Below are positions 57,587 through 64,000 of a stretch of 64,000 nt of DNA, in pieces. The stretch spans positions 124,001 to 188,000 of the forward strand of contig NZ_FZLN01000001.1 of NCBI RefSeq assembly GCF_900197575.1. Reading direction: 5' to 3'. A program made the translations under genes and the position numbers. Numbering within the stretch: position 1 is the stretch's first letter; every line of letters begins with the position of its first letter. The notes beneath the pieces are model-generated. The model was not told the origin of the DNA. It searched no databases and saw only the letters and a program-made list of their open reading frames with translations. Source of the DNA: Acinetobacter apis (GTDB lineage Bacteria > Pseudomonadota > Gammaproteobacteria > Pseudomonadales > Moraxellaceae).

Positions 57587-57716
57587 AAAAGTGTGATATA
57601 GATAAAAAATGGTGCTATTCTAATCGACTTACATGTCTTTACAAAATAAAACATGTGATCTCTTTTAAAAAATGTAACTGTCAATCGGTTCTAGCTACTA
57701 AATCGTAACTTTTTTT

Positions 57717-57724
57717 TGTATAAT
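57717..57724 (+). promoter_or_regulatory. Extended -10 promoter of typA
   Basis: TG directly followed by TATAAT (57719-57724), preceded by a T-run, lies about 30 bases upstream of the typA ATG. The -35 is poor, typical for extended -10 promoters. Confidence 0.5.
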
Positions 57725-57755
57725 TTGCCCTCAAATTATAGGCGTATTGAAATTC

Positions 57756-59594
57756 ATGTCATCAGATATTAAAAATCTCCGTAATATTGCAATTATTGCT
57801 CACGTCGACCATGGTAAAACAACTTTGGTTGATAAACTTCTTCAACAATCAGGTGCTTTGGGTGATCGTGCAGGCGAGATTGAGCGTGTTATGGACTCCA
57901 ATGCGCTTGAAAGTGAACGTGGTATTACCATTCTTGCAAAAAACACATCTATCACTTGGTTAGACAAGCGTACTGACACAACTTACCGCATTAACATCGT
58001 GGACACCCCAGGACATGCTGACTTTGGTGGTGAAGTTGAACGTGTCATGTCAATGGTTGACTGTGTATTGCTTCTTGTTGACTCACAAGATGGTCCAATG
58101 CCACAAACACGCTTTGTAACATCGAAAGCTTTTGCACGCGGTTTAAAACCAATCGTTGTGTTAAACAAAGTAGATCGTCCAGGCGCGCGTCCTGATTGGG
58201 TAATGGATCAAGTATTTGATTTGTTTGATAACCTTGGTGCAAACGATGAACAATTAGACTTCCCAATTGTTTATGCATCAGGTTTAAATGGTATTGCTGG
58301 TCGTGAAGTGGATAACCTTGCTCCAGACATGACGCCATTATTTGAAACAATCGTAGATATTGTTGAACCACCTCAAGTGGATGCAGATGGTCCATTCCAA
58401 ATGCAAATTTCGTCATTAGACTACAACAGCTTTGTTGGTGTTATCGGTATTGGTCGTATTCAACGTGGTTCAGTTAAACTGAATACACAAGTGACTGTGA
58501 TTGATAAAGAAGGCAAAACACGTAACGGCCGTATTTTAAAAATCATGGGTTACCACGGTCTTGATCGTGTAGATGTTGATTCAGCGGGTGCAGGTGATAT
58601 CGTATGTATCACAGGTATTGATGCATTAAACATCTCTGATACGATTTGTGATCCAAAAAATGTTGAAGCGTTACCGCCATTATCAGTTGATGAACCAACT
58701 GTATCGATGACATTCCAAGTTAACAATTCACCATTTGCAGGTCGTGAAGGTAAATTTGTCACTTCACGTAATATTCGTGAGCGTTTAGATCGTGAATTGA
58801 TCCATAACGTGGCGTTACGTGTTGAAGATACAGACAGTCCAGACCGTTTCAAAGTTTCAGGTCGTGGTGAGCTTCATTTATCTGTATTAATCGAAAACAT
58901 GCGTCGTGAAGGCTTTGAGATGGGTGTATCTCGTCCTGAAGTAATCATGAAAGAAGTTGATGGTAAAATTGAAGAGCCATATGAAAACGTAACTTTTGAT
59001 GTTGAAGAACAGCATCAAGGTGCGATCATGGAGCAGATGGGTAACCGTAAAGGCGAAATGACCAATATGGAGCTTGACGGTAAAGGTCGTATGCGTATTG
59101 AAGCGACTGTTCCTTCTCGTGGCTTAATTGGTTTCCGTTCAGAATTCCTAACCATTACTTCTGGTTCAGGGATCATGACATCAAGCTTCTCGCATTATGG
59201 TCCTGCGAAGCAAGGTGCTGTTGCGAAACGTCAAAATGGTGTACTTGTATCAATGGTCAATGGTACATGTTTAGCATTTGCTTTATTTACATTACAAGAC
59301 CGTGGTCGTTTATTTGCAGAGCCACAGCTTGAAGTCTATGAAGGTATGATCGTTGGTATTAACTCGCGTTCAGACGACATGACAGTGAACCCAACCAAAG
59401 CGAAGCAATTAACCAACATGCGTGCATCAGGTACTGATGAAGCATTAACGTTAACACCTGCGATTCGCATGACACTTGAACAAGCACTTGAATTCATCGA
59501 AGATGACGAGCTTGTTGAAGTAACACCAAAATCGATTCGTGTTCGTAAGAGATATTTAACTGAAAACGAACGTAAGCGTAATCGTGGTAAATAA
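57756..59594 (+). CDS. typA: Ribosome-binding GTPase TypA/BipA
   Basis: This 612-residue translational GTPase helps 50S assembly and stress adaptation. G1 is AHVDHGKTT (about 16-24), G2 lies near RGITI, G3 is DTPGHADF and G4 is NKVD. An EF-G-like domain II follows, then domains III and V and a C-terminal domain unique to BipA that ends in basic residues ([16 protein letters not shown]). The length is close to E. coli (607). I chose the ATG at 57756 ([14 protein letters not shown]); a TTG nine bases earlier is less likely. A strong terminator follows. Confidence 0.97.
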   Translation: MSSDIKNLRNIAIIAHVDHGKTTLVDKLLQQSGALGDRAGEIERVMDSNALESERGITILAKNTSITWLDKRTDTTYRINIVDTPGHADFGGEVERVMSMVDCVLLLVDSQDGPMPQTRFVTSKAFARGLKPIVVLNKVDRPGARPDWVMDQVFDLFDNLGANDEQLDFPIVYASGLNGIAGREVDNLAPDMTPLFETIVDIVEPPQVDADGPFQMQISSLDYNSFVGVIGIGRIQRGSVKLNTQVTVIDKEGKTRNGRILKIMGYHGLDRVDVDSAGAGDIVCITGIDALNISDTICDPKNVEALPPLSVDEPTVSMTFQVNNSPFAGREGKFVTSRNIRERLDRELIHNVALRVEDTDSPDRFKVSGRGELHLSVLIENMRREGFEMGVSRPEVIMKEVDGKIEEPYENVTFDVEEQHQGAIMEQMGNRKGEMTNMELDGKGRMRIEATVPSRGLIGFRSEFLTITSGSGIMTSSFSHYGPAKQGAVAKRQNGVLVSMVNGTCLAFALFTLQDRGRLFAEPQLEVYEGMIVGINSRSDDMTVNPTKAKQLTNMRASGTDEALTLTPAIRMTLEQALEFIEDDELVEVTPKSIRVRKRYLTENERKRNRGK

Positions 59595-59607
59595 TTTTTA
59601 GAATATT

Positions 59608-59637
59608 AAAAAGCCGTCTATTTAGACGGCTTTTTTT
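59608..59637 (+). terminator. Intrinsic terminator of typA
   Basis: The stem AAAAAGCCGTCTA / TAGACGGCTTTTT has a 2-base loop and is followed by further Ts. Confidence 0.92.
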
Positions 59638-59806
59638 ATCTTTTAAAATAAAATTGTATGTTTCAAGTAGTTATTCCTTTTTTTTTCATTAAAAAAGATT
59701 AAATTAACTAAGATAAAAATAGAAGCTGACTATTAATGAAGGGGGATGACCTTCTTTAAGATCATAGCTTGTCGAAGATTATAGATAAAAATTGTGGAGA
59801 TCATAA

Positions 59807-60247
59807 ATGAGTATAATTAAAGAATTTAGAGAGTTTGCTGTTAAAGGCAACATGATTGACTTAGCGGTGGGTGTAATTATTGGTGGTGCATTTGGTAAAA
59901 TTGTAGACTCTTTAGTGAAAGACGTCATTATGCCTGTGATTACGTTAATTACAGGTGGAGGGGTCGACTTCACCCAAAAGTTTTTTGTTTTAGGTCAAAA
60001 CCCAAACAACTTACAGTCTTTAACTGACCTGCAAAAAGCAGGCATTAACGTACTGACCTATGGTAACTTTATTACTATTTTTATTAACTTTATTATTTTG
60101 GCATGGGTTGTTTTTGTCATGGTCAAACTTATTAATAAAATGCGCCGTAAAGAAGAAGAGGCACCTGCAAAGCCTGCTCCAACACCAGAAGATATTCAAT
60201 TATTACGTGAAATTCGTGATGAGCTTAAGCTTCGTAAAGAAGGTTAA
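59807..60247 (+). CDS. mscL: Large-conductance mechanosensitive channel MscL
   Basis: This 146-residue protein forms a homopentameric emergency-release channel opened by membrane tension. An amphipathic N-terminal helix ([19 protein letters not shown]) precedes TM1, with the pore-lining [14 protein letters not shown] periplasmic loop follows, then TM2 (about 83-105, [19 protein letters not shown]) and a cytoplasmic helix with basic residues (KMRRKEEE). GGAG lies 8 bases before the ATG. It stands alone. A weak hairpin (60265-60289) follows without a T-run. Confidence 0.96.
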   Translation: MSIIKEFREFAVKGNMIDLAVGVIIGGAFGKIVDSLVKDVIMPVITLITGGGVDFTQKFFVLGQNPNNLQSLTDLQKAGINVLTYGNFITIFINFIILAWVVFVMVKLINKMRRKEEEAPAKPAPTPEDIQLLREIRDELKLRKEG

Positions 60248-60574
60248 TTTTGACGGATTGGTAGATACCGCATCTCATGTATGCGGTATGTGCCAAGCTG
60301 ATGTAAAACTCTAATAAAACATCGCTACGTTCTTACTTCTGTTAATAAATAAAAACAATTAAAACATTAAAATTAATTAAAAATTACGATAAATTGGTTT
60401 CTGTTACATGGCGTTGCGAACACGTTTTTAATTATGAACAATGATTGATTAATTACAGCAGCCATATACATTAAGTAAAGCAAGCTAAGCATATTTATAA
60501 AAATTTCTTGATGGTTTGCATTCAAGTTAAATCATAAATTTAAAATAAACATCAATAAATAAAGGTAAATGACA
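60248..60574 (+). other. Intergenic region mscL / SDR gene
   Basis: This is about 327 bases. An ATACCGCAT / ATGCGGTAT hairpin lies at 60265-60289, possibly the mscL transcript end. The rest is AT-rich, with no ORF and no clear promoter I would defend. Confidence 0.3.
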
Positions 60575-61345
60575 ATGTCAAAAGTTCTTGTAACAGGTGC
60601 AGGTAGTGGTTTTGGTCAGCATATCGTATTTGAACTTGCCAAAAGAGGCCATGAAGTTTATGCAGGGGTAGAACTTCCTAGCCAAATTACATTATTACAT
60701 CGTGAATCGAAAGCTCATAATTTAGAACTTAAAGAAGTGTTTAAATTAGATATTACCAGTCAAACTGACATTACTCATGCATTAAAATTTGATATTGATA
60801 TTTTAGTGAATAATGCAGGTGTAGGTGAAGGCGGCGCTTTAATTGATATCCCACAAGCTGCGTTAAAAAAACAATTTGAAGTGAATTTCTTTGCAACAGT
60901 TGATATCACTCAGCAGTTCCTTAGACAGTTTACAAAACGTAAATCTGGCCGTGTAGTTTTCATTTCGTCAATTGCAGGTTTAATGACAGTAAAATCAATT
61001 GGTGCATATTGTGCATCTAAGCATGCTTTAGAAGCTGCAGCTGAAGCATTTAAAGCTGAGTTGTCTGAAGAGTTTAATATCAGTATTGCAACCATTAACC
61101 CAGGTCCATATGAAACGGGCTTTAATGACCGCATGATTGAAGCAAGTAACAACTGGTATGACAAAGAAACAAGTGTCCTAAACCATGACAATCCTAAGTT
61201 TCCTTTAGAACAAGTCCCTGCAGAGCGTGATATTGCTCAATTTGTGGATGTGATTGTTGATCTAAAATCAAAATTCCGTAATGTATTCCCTGCAGAACAA
61301 GTAGAGACAGTGAAAACAACCCAAAAAGATCTTTGGGAAGCTTAA
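60575..61345 (+). CDS. Short-chain dehydrogenase/reductase (SDR)
   Basis: This 256-residue classical SDR has the NAD(P)-binding motif VLVTGAGSGFGQHIVFEL (about 4-21), NNAGVGEGG (about 77-85), catalytic Ser in FISSIAGLM, and the YCASK catalytic Tyr/Lys (Y at about 149). The C-terminal half has no membrane segment. The substrate is unknown. I chose the ATG at 60575 because AAAGG lies 9 bases upstream; an ATG two codons earlier is too close to it. A good terminator follows before the IS-interrupted gene. Confidence 0.9.
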   Translation: MSKVLVTGAGSGFGQHIVFELAKRGHEVYAGVELPSQITLLHRESKAHNLELKEVFKLDITSQTDITHALKFDIDILVNNAGVGEGGALIDIPQAALKKQFEVNFFATVDITQQFLRQFTKRKSGRVVFISSIAGLMTVKSIGAYCASKHALEAAAEAFKAELSEEFNISIATINPGPYETGFNDRMIEASNNWYDKETSVLNHDNPKFPLEQVPAERDIAQFVDVIVDLKSKFRNVFPAEQVETVKTTQKDLWEA

Positions 61346-61360
61346 GCTTAAAGTAAGTTA

Positions 61361-61390
61361 AAAAAACTCGCTATTATTAGCGAGTTTTTT
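61361..61390 (+). terminator. Intrinsic terminator of the SDR gene
   Basis: The 13-bp stem AAAAAACTCGCTA / TAGCGAGTTTTTT has a TTAT loop. Confidence 0.9.
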
Positions 61391-61543
61391 AATAGAATCG
61401 GTGTTATCGATAAAAAAAGCATGATGTTTACAGGTATCTCATGACACAGCATCCCTCATTAGGGCCACATGAAGGCAAAGAACTTGAACTGATGTTACAA
61501 GGTCAAAAAGATTTAGCGCTTTTTTATCAGTTTAGCCGTAAAA

Positions 61544-61563
61544 CCCCGTCCTTCAAGTCGGGG
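61544..61563. repeat. Left subterminal hairpin of the IS element
   Basis: CCCCG / CGGGG stem near the left end, nearly identical to the right-end hairpin; such imperfect hairpins are bound by the Y1 transposase TnpA. Confidence 0.75.
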
Positions 61564-61614
61564 ATATAAGGCTGCAATCCGCTAGTCCCCCCTTGTGGGG
61601 ATTAGTTAGGATTG

Positions 61615-62028
61615 CTAATGCGGTGTTTGCTGTTGCTGAATGTATTGTTTAATAATTCCAATGGGTGCTCCTCCACAGGACGAAGCGAAATAGCTAGGTG
61701 ACCACAGGGCATTTCCCCATAATTTGTTTCTAATTTCAGGGTGCTTCTTTCGTAAAATACGGCTAGATGCACCTTTTAGACTATTCACTAGGCTAGAGAT
61801 AGCAACTTTAGGTGGATAATTTACAAGTAAATGGACATGGTCGTGCTCACCATTAAACTCAACTAACTCTGCTTCAAAGTCTATACAGACACGCCCAAAG
61901 ACCTCTTGCATGGTTAAAAGCATATCTTTTGAAAATACATCTCTACGATATTTAGCCACAAAGACTAAATGAACGTGCATGTTAAAAACACAGTGTCGAC
62001 CTGTTCTAATCTCTTGACTATTAATCAT
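61615..62028 (-). CDS. tnpA: IS200/IS605 transposase TnpA (Y1 HUH)
   Basis: This 137-residue single-strand DNA transposase uses one catalytic tyrosine for cut-and-paste on replication-fork lagging-strand DNA. The HUH motif is H64-V65-H66 in EHDHVHLLVN, and catalytic Y129 lies in IKQYIQQQ. The N-terminal HCVFNMHVHLVFVAKYRRDVF is the family signature. The length is normal for an active dimeric TnpA, with no stops or frameshift, so it may be active. It is transcribed away from tnpB, 20 bases apart. Confidence 0.94.
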   Translation of the reverse strand: MINSQEIRTGRHCVFNMHVHLVFVAKYRRDVFSKDMLLTMQEVFGRVCIDFEAELVEFNGEHDHVHLLVNYPPKVAISSLVNSLKGASSRILRKKHPEIRNKLWGNALWSPSYFASSCGGAPIGIIKQYIQQQQTPH

Positions 62029-62048
62029 AGACCAAATATATTAAAATA

Positions 62049-63107
62049 ATGAAAACACTTAAATTACGCATAAAAGACAAACATTGCAAGGTGTTAGACC
62101 AACTCGCATCTGAAGTGAACTTTGTTTGGAACTATGTGAATGATTTGTGTTTTAAGCATCTCAAAAAAACAGGTCAATTCTTCTCAGCCTATGATGTTGC
62201 CAAATACACTAAAGGCACATCAAAAGAGTGTGGCTTACATAGCCAAACTGTGCAGGCAGTGACAGAAGAACTCATTACAAGACGCAAACAATTTAAGAAA
62301 GCCAAGCTAAATTGGCGTGTAAGCAATAAGAAATCTGCAAGACGTTCACTGGGTTGGATTCCATTTAAAAAAGTTGCTGTGAAGTACGCTGATGGTTATG
62401 TTCAGTATGGTAAGCATCAATTCAAATTATGGGATAGCTACGGACTCTCAAAATACAAAGTTAAGACAGGTGAATTTGTTGAAGATAGTCGTCGGCGTTG
62501 GTATGTCTGTTTAGTTGTAGAAGCACCAAAGATAGAGAAAACAACATCAACCACAGCCATTGGTATTGATCTAGGGCTAAAAGACCTTGCAACATGCTCA
62601 GATGGTGTAAAACTCAAAGCTCCTAAAATCTATCGGCAGTATGAACAAAAGTTGGGTATTGCCCAAAGAGCCAAGAACAAAAAACGTGTCAAAGCGATTC
62701 ATGCCAAGATTAAGAATATTAGACAGAATATGTTGCATCAATTCACACACAAACTTGTGAATAGTCATGCAATGATCATTGTTGGTAATGTAAATGCCAA
62801 AGCATTAGCACAGACAAAATTAGCTAAGTCTGTACTCGATGCAAGTTGGACAACCTTAAGAACCATGCTCAAGTACAAATGCGAGAACGCAGGCGTATGG
62901 TTTGAGGAAGTCAACGAAGCGTATACCACTCAAACGTGTTCGTGCTGTAGCTCACGGCTCAGTAGTCCGAAAGGTAGAACAGGTCTTGGAATAAGGGAAT
63001 GGCAGTGCATGGAGTGCGGTACGCTCCATGATCGAGATATAAACTCAGCACTGAATATTCTTGCGCTCGGACATGAGCGTCTCGCAGGAGGAATCCCCGT
63101 CCTTTAG
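62049..63107 (+). CDS. tnpB: TnpB, RNA-guided nuclease-like protein with altered RuvC-II
   Basis: This 352-residue TnpB is an RNA-guided DNA nuclease (Cas12 ancestor) that cuts the empty donor site and helps the element persist. The RuvC-I Asp is D174 (IGIDLGLKDLATC). A Cys4 zinc finger uses C297, C300, C320 and C323, and RuvC-III has D330 in HDRDINSALNIL. The RuvC-II position, which usually holds Glu, reads IIVGNVNA (G246), without an acid. Glu residues occur about 40 residues later (FEEVNEAYTTQT: E286, E287, E290) and may substitute. The reading frame is intact. Its stop lies inside the right-end hairpin that would be part of the guide RNA. Confidence 0.92.
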   Translation: MKTLKLRIKDKHCKVLDQLASEVNFVWNYVNDLCFKHLKKTGQFFSAYDVAKYTKGTSKECGLHSQTVQAVTEELITRRKQFKKAKLNWRVSNKKSARRSLGWIPFKKVAVKYADGYVQYGKHQFKLWDSYGLSKYKVKTGEFVEDSRRRWYVCLVVEAPKIEKTTSTTAIGIDLGLKDLATCSDGVKLKAPKIYRQYEQKLGIAQRAKNKKRVKAIHAKIKNIRQNMLHQFTHKLVNSHAMIIVGNVNAKALAQTKLAKSVLDASWTTLRTMLKYKCENAGVWFEEVNEAYTTQTCSCCSSRLSSPKGRTGLGIREWQCMECGTLHDRDINSALNILALGHERLAGGIPVL

Positions 63108-63144
63108 GTCGGGGAGGATGTCAACTAAAACTCCAAACTCAAAC
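63080..63144 (+). ncRNA. Predicted reRNA/omegaRNA 3' part with guide (tentative)
   Basis: In TnpB systems the guide RNA comes from the 3' end of tnpB and the right end of the element, with the guide being the adjoining host DNA. Here the right-end hairpin (63095-63114) and TCAA at 63124 would be followed by the guide CTAAAACTCCAAACTCAAAC. The 5' start of the RNA is not known; the start given is a placeholder. Confidence 0.45.
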
Positions 63145-63288
63145 CAAGTTTTGCGGCTTGCTGAATTATTACATCTTAGTCACACACCACCTCAGTTTAT
63201 TCCTGAGGTTGAACGAGAAATTGGCTTATTACTTGGTTATGCTCATGAAGATGTTGAATATTTCATTCAGCATGTTTTAGCATTAAAA

Positions 63289-63579
63289 TCAACGAAAACT
63301 TGACATACGAAATTTCACTTCAACCAAGTGGAAGCCAAATTTACTTTTGATTGGGCCTTGAATTGTTTTTTCGGGTGCTGAAAACACCAATTTATCAATG
63401 ACAGGTACCAATTGCCCTTTTTTAATTTCACCTAATTCGCCGCCACGACTTGCTGAATTACAAGTTGAGTGCTGTTTCGCGAGCTTAGCAAAGTCTGCAC
63501 CACGAGCGAGTTTTTCTTTTAATTGCTGAGCTAAAGCAATGTCCTTGACTAAAATGTGGCGTACAATGGCTGTAGACAT
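63289..63579 (-). CDS. Small PpiC-type (parvulin) peptidylprolyl isomerase
   Basis: This 96-residue protein is a stand-alone parvulin domain, the size of E. coli PpiC (93). Signatures are VRHILVKDIALAQQLKEKLA, FAKLAKQHSTCNSASRGGEL and the C-terminal GPIKSKFGFHLVEV. It catalyses proline cis-trans isomerisation, probably in the cytoplasm because there is no signal peptide. The stop overlaps the end of the convergent split gene by 15 bases. It starts 2 bases from the mutM stop, so the two are co-transcribed. Confidence 0.93.
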   Translation of the reverse strand: MSTAIVRHILVKDIALAQQLKEKLARGADFAKLAKQHSTCNSASRGGELGEIKKGQLVPVIDKLVFSAPEKTIQGPIKSKFGFHLVEVKFRMSSFR

Positions 63580-63580
63580 G

Positions 63581-64000
63581 TTATTTTTCCTTAATCACAG
63601 GTAAGGCTTGGCAAATAGGGCAAAAGACACTAGCACGCTGTCCAAGCTTAATATTTTCTAGTGTGGTTTCACATTGAACACACATTTCACCTGCTCGGCC
63701 ATACACCAATAATGTTTGCTGAAAATACCCATTTTCACCAGATGCATTGGTATAGTCACGCAATGTCGAGCCACCAAGTCGAATCGCTTGTTTGAGTATA
63801 CGTTTAATCTCTATAACCAATTTTTCAATCTGTGCAGAAGTTAATGTATGCGCAGGCTGTGCAGGATGAACTCCAATATTGAAGAGGCTTTCTGTGGCAT
63901 AAATATTACCAACACCAACCACAACATGGTTGTCCATGATGGCGACTTTGATGGCTGTTTTTTTGCTTTTTAAGGCGTTGTACAAATAATCTGCATCAAA
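63581..64000 (-). CDS. mutM: Formamidopyrimidine-DNA glycosylase, C-terminal part
   Basis: The frame is open to the window edge, so only about the last 139 residues are present and the start lies beyond 64000. It encodes a base-excision repair glycosylase/AP lyase that removes oxidised purines such as 8-oxoguanine. The H2TH domain (VVVGVGNIYATESLFNIGVHP) and the C-terminal zinc finger (CVQCETTLENIKLGQRASVF then CPIC, Cys4) are visible; the catalytic N-terminus is outside the window. Its stop is 2 bases from the ppiC-like start. Confidence 0.93.
   Translation of the reverse strand, partial: FDADYLYNALKSKKTAIKVAIMDNHVVVGVGNIYATESLFNIGVHPAQPAHTLTSAQIEKLVIEIKRILKQAIRLGGSTLRDYTNASGENGYFQQTLLVYGRAGEMCVQCETTLENIKLGQRASVFCPICQALPVIKEK

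Larger units (their letters stand above)
61535..63124. mobile_element. IS200/IS605-family insertion sequence (tnpA and tnpB, divergent)
   Basis: This element of about 1.59 kb has no terminal inverted repeats and no target duplication, as normal for this family. Near-identical 20-base subterminal hairpins of the form CCCCGTCC...GTCGGGG mark the ends (61544-61563 left; 63095-63114 right, two differences). The right end is placed after TCAA (63121-63124), a cleavage motif known in IS608. The left end is less certain, probably 61535 or 61538, both of which would keep the interrupted gene in frame. It carries tnpA on minus and tnpB on plus. It splits a small chromosomal gene. Confidence 0.85.
61441..63303 (+). 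pseudogene. Small gene split by an IS200/IS605 insertion
   Basis: The 5' part (61441 to about 61534) starts MTQHPSLGPHEGKELELML and runs into the element, where it stops at 61569. The 3' part (from about 63125, KTPNSNQVLRLAELLHLSHT) continues to a stop at 63303. Both parts are in the same phase (1677 bases between codon starts, a multiple of three), so precise excision of an element whose length is a multiple of three would restore an ORF of about 91 residues. The intact protein would be small, soluble and helical; I do not recognise a family. The 3' fragment could still be translated from an internal ATG at 63118. Confidence 0.75.

Overview
The window is chromosomal DNA of an AT-rich gammaproteobacterium, almost certainly an Acinetobacter species. 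The diagnostic genes are a DcaP-like porin, an Acinetobacter-type PmrA/PmrB pair, a complete adeI-adeJ-adeK efflux operon, a BlsA-like BLUF photoreceptor, a 38-kDa-type OmpA, and a SutA-like RNA polymerase-binding protein. The details (for example no pmrC beside pmrAB) suggest a species other than typical A. baumannii. Nearly everything is ordinary core genome. The one clear mobile insertion lies near the right end.

Layout. 1-2990: 3' end of ispA, an nfeD-SPFH membrane pair and a patatin-like lipoprotein. 3612-7425: DcaP-like porin, then pmrA-pmrB with a PmrA-box-like site upstream. 7470-20984: valS, a conserved unknown gene, adeK/adeJ/adeI preceded by a PAP2 phosphatase, a membrane protein usually misnamed site-specific recombinase, and ispB. 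21336-27021: rplU-rpmA, lolA, a DUF3298/RsiV-like lipoprotein, serS, cysG, trmL. 27069-33453, all on the minus strand: APC permease, iron alcohol dehydrogenase, a small SCP2-like protein, lipB, a YbeD-family protein and rpoD. 34025-36803: two acidic small proteins, the BLUF protein, a small secreted protein and greA. 36895-42365: carB, carA behind a probable attenuator, a DOMON-like protein and yhbY. 42705-46295: rlmE, ftsH, folP. 46297-50840: 6S RNA, zapA, a coiled-coil gene, a ygfB-like gene, ubiH and ubiI, an arrangement like that of Pseudomonas. 50983-53579: sutA-like gene, ompA, a BON-LysM protein and an unlisted 51-residue ORF. 53676-61345: LysP-type permease, rsmC, xanthine/uracil permease, typA, mscL and an SDR. 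61441-63303: a small gene split by an IS200/IS605 element carrying divergent tnpA and tnpB. 63289-64000: a small PpiC isomerase and the 3' part of mutM.

Functionally the window covers translation (valS, serS, rplU, rpmA, typA, trmL, rlmE, rsmC, yhbY), transcription (rpoD, greA, 6S RNA, SutA-like), quinone synthesis (ispB, ubiH, ubiI), envelope and efflux (AdeIJK, OmpA, DcaP, LolA, MscL, PmrAB), and pyrimidine, folate, siroheme and lipoate synthesis.

The most interesting observations are: the TnpB lacks the usual RuvC-II glutamate; pmrAB sits without pmrC; carA has a terminator hairpin in its leader with no room for a promoter behind it; and a 52-bp perfect palindrome follows the LysM gene.
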